From the NCBI GenBank assembly GCA_030220185.1, contig JASPKZ010007295.1:280501-344500 (forward strand): DNA of 64,000 bases, given 5' to 3'. Of the stretch, positions 21,954 through 32,703 are shown one piece after another. The notes beneath the pieces were generated by a model. That model ran no database searches and was not told the DNA's origin. It worked only from the letters and a program-made list of their open reading frames with translations. The position numbers were made by a program, and so were the translations under genes. The DNA is from Diploptera punctata. Its lineage: Eukaryota; Arthropoda; Insecta; Blattodea; Blaberidae. Every line of letters starts with the position of its first letter. Position 1 is the first letter of the stretch.

Positions 21954-22194
21954 ATATAGCGTTTTACAAACTAATTTGGCCTTTATACCACGAAATGTTT
22001 TAAATATATTTAGCAATACATCAAACATTATGAGGGATTTATTTTCTAATTCAATTTTTCTAAAAGTCATTTTTCCTAAATTTAAAATTCCATACATTTT
22101 TCCAATCAAATTTTCATACAAACCATTTCTCTTACTTGTTCTCTATTTAAAAAAATACACTACACAAAAAAGATTATGGGGTGCCGGAACGTCC

Positions 22195-22665
22195 TATACT
22201 TACTTACTTACTCACTCACTGGCACCAACGAACCCGTAGGTTCATGGCCGCGGGGAAATAAGCTCTCCATACATCCCTATCCTCAGCTAATGCTTTCCAG
22301 TCACTCCCTGTATACTCTACTTCCCTCAAATCATAGTTAATGTTATTCTCCCACCTCATTCTTGGGGTCTACCAACTGGGCGTTTTCCCTCTGGTTTTCC
22401 TACAAGAAGCTTCCATGCAAGTCTTTCATTCCCCATACGTGCAACATGTATTGTCCATCGCAGTCTACGAGACTTAACTGTTCTTATTATATCTGGCTTT
22501 CTATAAAGACCATGTAGTTCATTGTTATGTAGTCTTCTCCATTAACCTGTCTGTTCATCTCTCTTTGGTCCAAAAATTTTCCTAAGTACTTTATTCTCAA
22601 ATACTTGTAATCTCCTTTCCTCTCTTAAAGTAAGAGTCCATGTTTCACACCCATATAGTTGAACG
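22195..22665 (-). pseudogene. LINE (RTE-like family B) 3' fragment
   Basis: The minus strand encodes remnants of the C-terminal block (FENKVLRKIFG, RWTMHVARMGNER, GRPRMRWENN as in the 40427 copy), broken by frameshifts. The (TAAG)n end is at 22196. It is 5'-truncated in the CETWTLTLRE region. Confidence 0.75.
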
Positions 22666-22687
22666 TCCTACTTAGGCCTATAATGTT

Positions 22688-23004
22688 AAATGTAAGGAAC
22701 ATTTTCTCCTGAACTATTAATCCTATCAAGTTGAAATTTTTACACTGGAAAGGTTCATATATTTAGAGTCTTCTATCATAAGGATTTATATAGATATGAA
22801 TTTATATCAAAAAATAAAACTTTGTTTCTTTACAAATATTTTCTTTCAGTTTTTTTACACTGTATTCTGCAACCTAAATTATTTAATTACTGAGCTATAT
22901 CAACATCAATATGGTAAAAATTGTATATGAGCACTATGTTCAAGCCCTGAAAATTTCAGGTCTCTAGCTTTAATAGTTTAGGAGAAAATGTTCTTTATAT
23001 ATTG
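22688..23004. mobile_element. Small element with ~28-base inverted ends
   Basis: AGGAACATTTTCTCCTGAAC at 22693 is mirrored by TTTAGGAGAAAATGTTCTTT at 22977. The interior is AT-rich and non-coding. A MITE is likely. Confidence 0.5.
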
Positions 23005-23845
23005 AAGAAATGGATGCTAACTAAGGGGGAGAGTTGACGGCTCACGCCCACATTTTAAAGGGACGGGGAATATTTAAAACAAATAATAAACACACTTAAG
23101 AAACAAGATACAGGCAAAATAATTATACCATATTAAAGAGGAAACTTTCTAGTATTTTAATTGATAAAAAATTAAAATTAATTTTTTTTCATCACATCTG
23201 GCCTTCCGGGTCCCCTTAAAATAAATGTATCCACTTTATATACGAATTGCAAATGCTAATGTACTCAAACATTAATACAAATAGCTGTTCTTGATTCTTG
23301 TTTTCTTCATAATTGCTAACTATATTTTTCATTAATCTTTCTGAAGTAACCCTTTTTAATTTTCGAGGTCTGTCTTAACTCGTCCGCTATAGTAGTACCC
23401 ATTTGTATCTGCTCTTTTTGAAACTCCATCATACTTTTAGACGTTTTATCTGCCCCACGCCTTGCCGGCCTTACAGAGACTCGACCTTTCATGAGGTGTT
23501 TTCAAAAACTGAGCGCACACCGGTACATAGTTTATGAGATAATGAGATATTAACCCAATGACAGGCCCACCCCGAGACAAAATGAACATTTGAGACAACA
23601 CACACTATTAAATCATACATATACCAAATGAGACAGATACGCCGGTGGTTATGACGGCCACATGGATTCGAGGATTATTTGGGTCTTAAAAGTTTCATAA
23701 AAAAAAACGAAATAAACTCACGTAGGAAATTTCTTCCGACCGGTGATCGAAACCGGACTCGCTGCATTCCAAGCAATATTACATATAATAAGTTAAATAA
23801 ATACAAACATTTACTTATCGGCGAGCACAATAAAATATCGAAGAA
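23005..23845. other. No supported gene
   Basis: A few GC-richer degraded repeat traces (23030-23065, 23200-23220) and AT-rich DNA. ORFs here have no recognisable product. Confidence 0.3.
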
Positions 23846-24137
23846 TCCATCCATCCATAGTAATTCTGCCCGAGGGCAGGTACTTCACTGCAATCATAGC
23901 ATTTTCATGCTAAGCTTTGCAGCTTTACACACCGGTGAGGGATGGCGATGATAATGATAAGGATGATGATGATGGCCGGATGATTTTCGGGGACCGTTGG
24001 ACCCTAAGTTTCCTGACATTTGTCTTACAGGTGAGAAAAAAAACCGAAAAACCTCACCCAGGAGCCTGTCCCGACCGGGAATCGAGCCCGGGCTCGCTGC
24101 GTGACAAGACAGCACACTATCTCGAGACCACAGCGGT
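23846..24137 (-). mobile_element. tRNA-derived SINE (type B1)
   Basis: On the minus strand CCACCGCTGTGGTCTCGAGA, the B box CCCGGGCTCGATTCCCGG, the core GTCCAACGGTCCCCGAAAAT, and a tail GGCAGAATTACTATGGATGG. It is near full length. ORFs on both strands are shadows. Confidence 0.75.
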
Positions 24138-24421
24138 GGATATATCAAAGAATGACATATTAAAATTCTGATCAGTTAATAATATGGCAACTAGTCCGAA
24201 GAGAACGAATAATGCAATAAAGAAGCGCTGCAATTGTTACCACCAAAACAAATAAACGTATTAATTCAGGTAATACATTGACAACACTGGGTAACAATGA
24301 ACATTTTTTTCGGGTTCAGGTTTTTACGCTGATTTCAAATATGTGATTATTTTTCTCGAATTGTTGACAGTTCGATAGCAATCACAATTTTTATTTTCGT
24401 TACTTTTTCAATTTTAAGAAC

Positions 24422-24434
24422 ATGATTGGTTAAT
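24422..24434 (+). repeat. Left target-site duplication of the Penelope-like insertion
   Basis: ATGATTGGTTAAT here is identical to 25715-25727. Confidence 0.85.
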
Positions 24435-24492
24435 GATGTTGAGTGATTCCGGGTTCTGTGGCCGTGGTCCATAGTTGGTGTTGATACCAGAC

Positions 24493-24524
24493 GTTTCGCC
24501 CTCAACTGCGGAGGGCATCTTCAG
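24493..24524 (-). ncRNA. Hammerhead-like core, left arm
   Basis: On the minus strand CTGAAGA, one U, a stem GCCCTC, a loop, GAGGGC, then GAAAC. Hammerhead ribozymes are established in Penelope-like pLTRs. The partner strand for stem I was not found here, so activity is unproven. Its first part overlaps the ORF stop. Confidence 0.4.
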
Positions 24525-25052
24525 TGGCGAGTGCTTCTAGGCGTGTTTCCTGGTCGGAAGCTCTACTTAGAGTGAACGCTGCGGGTGTTGTATTGATACT
24601 AGTGGTGGGAGCAGGGTGAGTGAGCGTGGCTCTTGCTGATTGGCTAATGGTCGTCTCCTTGTTGTCCCTAGTGTTGATGCATTTATTTTCTAGTGTACGG
24701 TACCAGGCCTTAGGCAATTTGATACCTTCCTCTTTTCTGTTAATATTTTCTTTATGCTTGTATATTTCTATAGCCTCTCGGTATAATCTAGGGAAATAGT
24801 AGGAAGTTGTGGCTAAAACTTGTGTATCATCGAATAGAATCTGGTGTCCATTCATAATGGCATGTTCTGCTTACAGCCGATTTATCCATTTCTCCTTGTC
24901 TGCAGTTTCTTTTATGTTCAGATAAACGGGTGGCTATACTTCTTTTCGTGGTCCCTATGTATGGTTTACCACACGAACAAGGAAGTCGATATACGCCGCA
25001 AGTGGAGAGAGGTGGCCGAGGATCCTTAGCTGCGCGAAGGCAGTCTTCTATT
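24502..25052 (-). pseudogene. Penelope-like GIY-YIG endonuclease end, left arm
   Basis: The minus strand encodes a GIY-YIG domain: STCGVYRLPCSCGKPYIGTT, the conserved arginine in TKRSIATRLSEH, then NGHQILFDDTQVLATTSYY and a basic tail to EDALRS stop at 24502. Penelope-like retroelements use this nuclease to nick target DNA before reverse transcription. Compared with the right arm, one extra A near 24877 shifts the frame, so the nuclease part and the C-terminal 117 codons lie in different frames. The C-terminal 117 codons stay open, longer than in the right arm. Confidence 0.82.
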
Positions 25053-25060
25053 TTTCTTGT

Positions 25061-25617
25061 AGGAAAATAGAAGACTGCCTTCGCTCAGCTAAGGATCCTC
25101 GGCCACCTCTCTCCACTTGCGGCGTATATCGACTTCCTTGTTCGTGTGGTAAACCATACATAGGGACCACGAAAAGAAGTATAGCCACCCGTTTATCTGA
25201 ACATAAAAGAAACTGCAGACAAGGAGAAATGGATAAATCGGCTGTAGCAGAACATGCCATTATGAATGGACACCAGATTCTATTCGATGATACACAAGTT
25301 TTAGCCACAACTTCCTACTATTTCCCTAGATTATACCGAGAGGCTATAGAACATATACAAGCATAAAGAAAATATTAACAGAAAAGAGGAAGGTATCAAA
25401 TTGCCTAAGGCCCTGGTACCGTACACTAGAAAATAAATGCATCAACACTAGGGACAACAAGGAGACGACCATTAGCCAATCAGCAAGAGCCACGCCCGCT
25501 CACCCTGCTCCCACCACTAGTATCAATACAACACCCGCAGCGTTCACTCTAAGTAGAGCTTCCGACCAGGAAACACGCCTAGAAGCACTCGCCACTGAAG
25601 ATGCCCTCCGCAGTTGA
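25061..25617 (+). pseudogene. Penelope-like GIY-YIG endonuclease end, right arm
   Basis: From 25067 the frame reads IEDCLRSAKDPRPPLSTCGV, then PYIGTTKRSIATRLSEHKRN, NGHQILFDD and FPRLYREAIE. GVY, YIG and the arginine and EH pair are the GIY-YIG signature. The frame is intact through the nuclease core, but an extra C near 25350 puts it into a stop soon afterwards, and another extra C lies near 25412. The damage therefore sits at other sites than in the left arm. Reverse transcriptase is missing, so this copy is not autonomous. Confidence 0.83.
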
Positions 25618-25626
25618 GGGCGAAAC
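25595..25626 (+). ncRNA. Hammerhead-like core, right arm
   Basis: Identical in layout to the left-arm motif: CTGAAGA at 25595, stem GCCCTC (25603-25608) with GAGGGC (25616-25621), GAAAC at 25622. A possible GUA cleavage triplet follows at about 25631. Stem I pairing is weak. Confidence 0.4.
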
Positions 25627-25714
25627 GTCTGGTATCAACACCAACTATGGACCACGGCCACAGAACCCGGAATCACTCAACATCATGATTACCGGCCGTG
25701 AAAGCCTGCATTCA

Positions 25715-25727
25715 ATGATTGGTTAAT
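25715..25727 (+). repeat. Right target-site duplication of the Penelope-like insertion
   Basis: ATGATTGGTTAAT, identical to 24422-24434. Confidence 0.85.
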
Positions 25728-25764
25728 ATTATTTTTCTCCAAATGTTAACGGTTCGATCGCATC

Positions 25765-26450
25765 CATGTTTCCTTTGTTTATGGGACAGTCGAGCAACTG
25801 TCCAACACTACATCCAACAAGTGTGAGCGTCAAGAAACGAACTTGTTCCAGGAGAAAATAATATTCTACATGAACCTCTTATTGACAAGAAGAAAATCTA
25901 ACTACCACCTCTCCACATTAAATTGGGACTAGAAAAAAACAGCATGTTAAAGCTTTGGTTAAATCGTCAGATGCTTTGCAATATCCCTCCATGTTTCCAC
26001 GTCTGTCTGATGTAAAAGTATTTGCTGGAGTTTTTACAGGACGTCAAATAAGACAGATGCTCGAGTCCGCAGAATTAGAACAAAAGATGACACCAGTTGA
26101 AAAAATTTCATGACAAGCATTTCGTAACGTTGTGCATGGCTTCCTTGGAAACAAGAAGAGAGTCCCAATTACCGAGATTTGATTGAGAACTTGCTGAGTA
26201 CATATCGTACATTAGGTTGCAGAATGTCAACTAAATTACATTACCTGCACTCAAATTTGGATTTCTTGGGACCAAATTTGGGCGATGTAAGTGAAGAACA
26301 TGGAGAACGATTCCATCAGGATCTCAAAAACATGGAATCAAGATATCAGGGCAGGTGGGATATAAACATGATGAGGGACTACGTTTGGAGTTTGACGAGG
26401 GACAGTCCAAAGCAACACAAAAGAGAAGGGCGGTCACTACTTCATTTTTA
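25765..26450 (+). pseudogene. Relic of a widespread arthropod mobile-element-associated protein
   Basis: Broken frames read NELVPGENNILHEPLIDKKK, LPPLHIKLGLE, LKALVK-like text, MFPRLSDVKVFAGVFTGRQI, NPVEK-like TPVEKISW, FRNVVHGFLGNKK, then an open 90-codon frame (26179-26451) with KLHYLHSNLDFLGPNLGDVS, EEHGERFHQDLKNMESRYQG and MMRDYVWSLTRD. I recognise the order PPLHIKLG...EEHGERFHQD...YQGRW as a protein repeated in many insect and cnidarian genomes, usually unnamed and repeat-associated. Its biochemical role is unknown to me. Stops and frameshifts show it is a relic. The Penelope-like unit sits just upstream and may have interrupted its element. Confidence 0.65.
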
Positions 26451-26764
26451 ATAAATTTGATGGTCAGGTCAGTGATGCTGAAACAAATCCCATTTCATAT
26501 AATCAGATACAATACCAACATAAGCTGGCATGTATTCCATCTATATTTGTGGATACATTTTTGAGTCAATTCCCACATTTTCAAATATATTAATTTTTCA
26601 TAGAACTATTGATGATATGTATGTGAAACTGAAATTTTTTAACTCAGGGTGCCTGAATTATATAAGAACGATGAAAAAACTGAGAGGAACAAAAAGTTGC
26701 CCAAAATTTGTTACCCAGTGTAATTATAGAATATAACTAATTCAAAAGCATTATTGAACCCGTA

Positions 26765-27780
26765 AAGACATAGTCACATGAACATACACTTATATCCTGA
26801 ACTAAAATTTTCCAATCATTCCCTATATAATTCATCTCACTCCAATCACGAATGATATTCTCCCATGTCATTCTTAGCCTACCTACTGGCCGAATTCGCT
26901 ATGGTTTTTCTACAAGAATTTTCCATTTTCCTCTTTCATTCCCCATTATTGCTATATGTCCTGTCCTTCGCAGTCCACGTTACTTAACTCCTATTATTAC
27001 ACCTGGGTCCACCTATGTGGTCTTCAGGTAGCATACTGCCTTGTCACGTAGCGGACCCGAGTTTGATTCCCAGTACGGACAGGCTCCTGGGTGAGGTTCT
27101 TTTCGGGAGGTTTTCCTCACCTGTAAGACAAATTTCAGGAAGCTTAGGGCCCAACGGTCCCCGAAAATCATCCGGCCATTAGCATCATCCTTATCATTAT
27201 AATCAACCTTCACCGGTGTGGAAAACAACGGGAAGTTACCACACCTATAATTCCCTAGTAAAGCTGCAAAGTATAGCATGGAAAGGCTATGATTGCAGTG
27301 AAAGACCTGCTCTTGGGAAAAATTACTATGGATGGATTACATCTGGTTTCCCAAACAAATTACGTAGCTAGATATTATGTAATTTTCTCTGTTCATCTGT
27401 CTGCTCGTCTCTCTTTAGTTAAAAAAAAAATCTTAAGAAATTTATTCTCAAATACCTGGGACCTTTTTTTCCTCTCTTAAATTAAGACATCATGTTTTAC
27501 ATCCGTTTAACTTAGAAGAATAGCAGTTATACATGTGTGTGTTTAGTTAGAGATTGTTGAAAGAAAGCATAATATCATTTGTTTTCAGAATTTAGCCAAA
27601 GTTTAATGTATTCTGCAACTCATTCACGTTTGCTATTATTGTTCTTAGGTAGGGCCTACTTAAATTGAGCCACTTTTTTTAAACTTTCCCTGGCTTCTTA
27701 ACTGTCATTTCCAATTAATAACAATTCATTTGTATAAGTGACCCCATGTAGTTTTATTGTTAATTATTCCAAACCCAAAT
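26765..27780 (-). pseudogene. LINE (RTE-like family B) 3' part, split by a SINE
   Basis: Minus-strand remnants of the C-terminal block: GRPRMRW region at 26870-26900 and the GPKRDEQTGEW region at 27380-27420. The piece 26765-27006 and the piece from 27347 are contiguous in other family copies. Heavily mutated. Confidence 0.65.
27007..27335 (+). mobile_element. tRNA-derived SINE (type B1) inside a LINE
   Basis: GTCCACCTATGTGGTCTTCA head, a B box in CCCGAGTTTGATTCCCAG, and a tail with AATTACTATGGATG. ATTACACCTGG (26996-27006) and ATTACATCTGG (27336-27346) flank it, differing at one base and matching the target sequence in other LINE copies. Confidence 0.78.
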
Positions 27781-27789
27781 GTTTTTAAC

Positions 27790-28360
27790 TTTCTTTATTT
27801 CTAAACCATCGCCATATAATTCGCTAAACATATTTAGCCATACAATTTGCTAAACTGATCGGTGACAATCCAGATATCATTTAAGCCCACGTTTGACTCC
27901 TTGCACCCTATGGGACGAGCAGGGGGCAAAACAACGAGATTAATATATAATCGATAGTTTTTGGGGCCGCTAGCTCACTGCTGACAGTTCGATGAGATTT
28001 ATCCCCAAATTTCACTCCTACATAAGTGAGAGGAGGTGATATGTAAAAATAATGATTTAATGTCAAATCAATACTTTCTGGTATCGCTGACATGAATAGT
28101 GACACTCCCTATGTCGTTTAAGTCCACTTCAGCTCCATCTGCATGGGGGGTGAGGAGGGATGAAAAATAAAATTTCAAACTAATCGTTATTATATCGAAT
28201 CCAAGTTTTCGAGGCCGCTAAACTAGTTGGTGACAGACTTGACATTTAAGCCGAATTTGGCTTCTTTTACCCTTAGATGGTGAGTGACATGTACTGTGAT
28301 AAGAAGATCGGAATAAATAAATAAGCGGGCAACGCTGGATAACCAGTTAGTTTAATATAG
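27790..28360. repeat. Unassigned repeat with diverged internal units
   Basis: Several diverged copies of a segment resembling GGTGACA...CATTTAAGCC occur (27860-27890, 28100-28125, 28225-28255). It ends with AAGCGGGCAACGCTGGATAA, similar to a sequence at 15108. Non-coding. Confidence 0.4.
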
Positions 28361-28764
28361 GCCTGTTCTCGAAATGTATAGGCTCTAATAATATTCCCAT
28401 TAGGCCTACCATCCCTAATTAAATTTGTTTTGGCCTAAATCCCTTTTGTTTCTACATTAATTCCCGAATATAATTCTCTAACGTTAGATTATTTTCGGTC
28501 CTATAACTCCACCAGTTGATAATATCCCTGCAAAATATAACAAAAGGGTAGCTAAATGAACATATAGAAGTACGAAAAGACTGGGCAAGACCAGAAAGTT
28601 TGAAATTTTATACAACGCAGCACTAAAAAAGGCAACTTAGAGTACTACGGTACATCACGTCACTTTAAAAAGTGGCGCGACAGGCCTAGAAGGCCTATTC
28701 GCCTGCTGCTGGTCTCTCGCGTGCTGAGGTGGACGATATCCAGTCTATATTTATGGGGTGACAC
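28361..28764. other. No supported feature
   Basis: AT-rich DNA, then a GC-richer stretch (28660-28760) without a recognised family. Confidence 0.3.
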
Positions 28765-28989
28765 TTAGGCAGCATGTCGGGTCACCAGCCTTTATAGCTG
28801 GTTTTCTCAATCTAGAGTCGTTACTTATTGTAGCTACCCAAATGCTTCACGATGCTGGGTAAACACCTGTCCCACATTGGCAGAAATTCCGTAAAAACAT
28901 TTCTGCACCCATGGGGACTCGAACAGAAATAGTCCCGTAGCTCTGCAGAAAGACATCATGCTTTAAACCGCTCGGCTACGGTGCGAGAC
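28765..28989 (-). mobile_element. tRNA-derived SINE (type A)
   Basis: On the minus strand the head reads TCGCACCGTAGCCGAGCGGT, the B box GTTCGAGTCCCCATGGG. The body runs to GCATGTCGGGTCACC near 28771. Confidence 0.7.
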
Positions 28990-29070
28990 AATGCCACATT
29001 TAGAGGGAGGACATTTCCATATATCTTCCAGGACTCAATCCTACTTAAAATGTTATAAAATGTATTAGTA

Positions 29071-29655
29071 TATTACGATGCGAGGTTGGGAAGTGGTTTT
29101 TACAGAAGCGAGGAAATGTATAAAAACAGAGAGATAGCGAGGTTTTTAGTTTCCGAGATTCCGTAAAATACTTCACAGACGTGCGCTGTGCATTCTTTTT
29201 TGCACGATGGTGTTTTCAAAGTAATAAATAATAGTAAAATAATATCTTTGTTGGAAATATTTTCGTTCGTTATAAACAAATGACTAACGTTAACAGTGTG
29301 TGCAATGTTTATTACTTGAGGCTACAGCAGGTCGTGACACCAATCAGTCATAAAATGGCGGCAAGTACATATTTATTGTTTTATATGGTTTCAAATAAAG
29401 TTCAGTTCACTTAAAATGCAGTGATCTGTTTCGTATAATGTATATTAATACTACCTTTTGGATATATTTTTGTATATACATTGCACGTAGTATACATAAT
29501 GGGCAGTGGCTTTACTTTCCACGAGAGGTTTGTAATATGTAATATTATAGTATAGTTATTTAGGTTGGCAACTCCGAAATGTAGGAAGTTGAACTTTCAA
29601 TCATGGTCGCCATTGCTGTAAGTGCGACAAAACGCACTATCGCGCAAAAAAGTAT
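29071..29655 (+). repeat. Interspersed repeat R2, copy 2
   Basis: Matches 19747-20291 from ACGATGCGAGGTTGGGAAGT to ACTATCGCGCAAAAAAGTA. It contains an extra segment near 29320-29365 (CACCAATCAGTCATAAAATG) absent from copy 1. Confidence 0.65.
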
Positions 29656-29951
29656 AATACATGCCAGTTAAAATGCAGCACGCAAATTGAATTTAAATGT
29701 TATCCCATAAAATAAAATAAAAAGCCAACGTCCTCTCGCCATTGACAAATGACGTTCCGATCTGAGTGTTCTCTCAGTATCGTGGCATCTGAGTGTAGGC
29801 CATGGAAATTTAACTTCAATGAGGGGTGTTCTATTTTTGATCCACCAAACAACATGACACTTAGACTCATACAAAATATCACATTGTTGACACACTAACT
29901 GTTTCTAAGTTTTAATTTGTAATATTTTTATTATTCGTATTACATTTACAG

Positions 29952-30022
29952 ATTATGCCTGGGAAGTTATCACAGAATTTGCCACAGAATTACTTGAAAC
30001 TTACAACTTGGAGAAAGACCAG
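29952..30022 (+). CDS. Tdc2: Tyrosine decarboxylase, internal exon C (24 codons)
   Basis: A 71-nt exon lies between acceptor acatttacag and donor gtgagt. With the G carried from exon B it reads DYAW, then EVITEFATELLE, then TYNLEKDQ. The DYAWxVI...ATELLE pattern matches the helix that closes the conserved decarboxylase domain in insect Tdc proteins. It ends in phase 0. It is isolated by introns of 15,360 and 16,206 nt. It is too short to be recognised alone; phase compatibility with exons B and D is the main support. Confidence 0.88.
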
Positions 30023-30079
30023 GTGAGTAGTTTATTTTTGCACTTTATCATCGTCATTTCATCTTCTTCCCAGATGTCG

Positions 30080-30080
<1 letters not shown>

Positions 30081-30112
<32 letters not shown>

Positions 30113-30221
30113 TAATAATAATAATAGCTTTATTTTACCTGGCAGAGTTAAGGGCTTAAGGCCTTGTCTACCACTCAACCAGGTTTAAAAAAATACAAAA
30201 GAAAAGTCTTAAATCTAAATT

Positions 30222-30260
<39 letters not shown>

Positions 30261-30600
30261 GATTACAAGTTATGAATACAATACAATTAATATTTATAAT
30301 GTATTTTGATTTACTCTAAATTTAACGAATTAAATATATAATATGTACAATATATATAAAAAACGAGGAAAAGATTAATGACATAGTATAAAATTAAATA
30401 AATAGAGAAAAATTAATTATTAGACAACAGGTAACTGTATAAGCGTGTCTTAAAGGTGCCAAGTGTGCGGCAACCCCTGATATCTTGAGGAAGGAGATTC
30501 CAGGAGCGGGCAGAGGCTACTGTGAAGGAAGTAGAATAGGAGGAAGTGCTATGAAGAGGAATTGTTAGCAGACTGCTATCTTGTGACCTAGTGTCAATAT
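30081..30600 (-). mobile_element. 5'-truncated L2/CR1-like LINE
   Basis: On the minus strand the terminal coding part (TRSQDSSLLTIP, then a WNL-P-DIRGCRTLGTFKTRLY end) and the 3' UTR with GGCCTTAAGCCCTTAACTCTG and AATAAAGC lead into (ATT)n at 30081-30125. It is highly similar to 44879-45400. It starts just 59 bases after exon C. Confidence 0.8.
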
Positions 30601-31373
30601 CTTCTTCAACTTCGTCATATTTTCTTTCTTAAACTGCCTGTTTTAAAATGCTAGCAGAATTGTTGGACATCCATAAAAGCCTTCAGGAAGTTTCATTATG
30701 TTCATATTTCTTAATTTCCATGTTTTCCTTTCCATTGCGGTTTAATTTATGATTTTTTACGAATATCATCAAAATTTTAAGTTTTGGGGGACATCCTAGG
30801 GATTTTTGAACACACGTCCATCTCTAAAACTACCTGGATAATATAAATGTGTAATAAATAAATTAAAATTGGATTTCAAAGTTAATGAAAGAGTAAAATA
30901 AGATTGAAAAATCGTGATGTAAACGAAAATTACACAACTAACAAGTCAGAAAACGTATTCCACATGAAAATAAAGACAATTTGATGTAAACTAATAGAAA
31001 GAAGAAGACATAGAAATTATACTAACCAACAGCTACACGGTAATGATTATATCCGAACCCCCAATTTTAGATGTATTAAATTAATTTTAATTATTTTAAC
31101 GACTATTATATTTAGTGAAATCAACTGATTATAATTTTTGGTCAAATTAATAATACCCAACACATATTTTCAGATCTAACTAAATTAAGTTTTTAAATTT
31201 AAAATTTAGATTTTTATAGGTATAAAAATGAACTATAATTTCTGATCAGCTTACTTGTCCATTTTGAAATCATTCGGTTTCTCGTGGTGTACCTTAAAAA
31301 TTAATTATGTAACTTATTACAAGATGAAATATTTTATAAGGTTAGTAATATAGGATACATTTTGTGTTAATAT

Positions 31374-31415
<42 letters not shown>

Positions 31416-32300
31416 ACTGTTAGATTGTCATCACTGGTTTAATTACTTATTAGTTATCTTTTTCTTCTTGGAAGCCCATGTTTCCCTTAACAGAGATTTA
31501 GGCGCTCTCCCCCTACAGGGAAGATTTTGAACCATATTAATTTAGTTACACTTGTTTTCGTATAGATTCATTTGAGTGGTCCGTGGTCAGCGTTCCGCCT
31601 CATACTGACATCTAGGAAACCAAGGTAGTACTAGGACGGGAAAATTCGGTAAATTTTGCTTAGATGCCTTTTCATTCAGGCTTAAGGATCTCTTACGAGC
31701 CTGAAAATCTTCAGACTCGGGACTCTTTTTAAAAACAAAAATTAGACTGGACAGCAAAATACATGGCAAGATCATAAAACAAACATAAATGTTACCGGAA
31801 CTTTAATTTGAACCAATTGTTGGAAAGAATACAACATTGCAGAAATAAATGATGATTATACATTAGAAGAATGACCTTAGAAAGATCTGCCTACTTTAAT
31901 ATTACAATACCGTATAATTGGGATACGAAACAAAACTCCACTAGGCTAGAAGAGTAGTGATCGGATAACGAGACCGAAACAGGTCACTAGGCCTTTATCC
32001 TGGACTGCTTGATGCTAATGAATTAATGGCGAATTAGGCTGAAGGGACTATAGAATCGAGATACTAAAGCTACATAAAATACAAGGAAATATTTTTATGC
32101 CTTTTACACAATGTGACAATGCAGTAATTTTCTTATTGTGAAAATACTTCAATTCGCAATTCCTGACGTCAATGTGCCTCTGATAACATACTTCTTACAA
32201 CAAATTGTATAATAGGTGTGGAACGACATTACTCAACGGAATTGTGATATTTTAAATCAAATGGGTGCTGAGTAACACGATCCTGATAAGGAAAGGATAT
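30601..32300. other. Long stretch without recognised genes
   Basis: AT-rich intron DNA with an (AT)n run at 31378-31411. I see no repeat family or ORF I can defend. Confidence 0.35.
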
Positions 32301-32700
32301 TCAGTAGAATCCCGTTTATCCGAAATCGGAACTCAATTTTTTTTCGCATAATTCAAGGGAACTCTTTCTTTCCTTTTCGAAAGGAAGAATGAGTGTAGAA
32401 TACATCATTATCATTTTGCAAAATATACTTCAGACTCTTATGTTATAATAAATTGACCCACGAATTTCATGCATTTGCATTTATCTTCAACTGGTTGTAA
32501 ATAACTACTGATTCATTATTTTACGAATCACAGACAATTCAATTTCTCTCTTTCTTTACCTCAGTTTAATCTCTCCTTTTATACATTTACATGTCCCACG
32601 ACATATAAATATGTTATTTCAATGGGACTTCAAAAATAAAATATCCTTATCGAAAAGGATGGAGATTGAAAACAGGAAGGTGACTTCACCTGCAAAATCG

Positions 32701-32703
<3 letters not shown>
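32301..32703. other. Unassigned, with a Tigger-like terminus at its start
   Basis: CAGTAGAATCCCGTTTATCC at 32308 resembles pogo/Tigger ends. A loosely inverted partner (GATTAAGCGGGGGTTTACAT) is at 34322. No transposase is visible between them. Confidence 0.3.

Larger units (their letters stand above)
24435..25714. mobile_element. Penelope-like element inserted as an inverted dimer
   Basis: Arms of about 620 bases (24433-25052 and 25061-25686) are reverse complements with only a handful of differences. They meet near 25056 with a spacer of about 9 bases. Each arm encodes, reading outward from the centre, the GIY-YIG nuclease end of a Penelope-like retroelement and its 3' region. The right arm has an extra 28-base end with CCGGCCGTGAAAGCC, an end sequence familiar from arthropod Penelope-like elements. 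The whole unit has a 13-base target duplication. The reverse transcriptase domain is absent, so each arm is strongly truncated. Confidence 0.88.
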
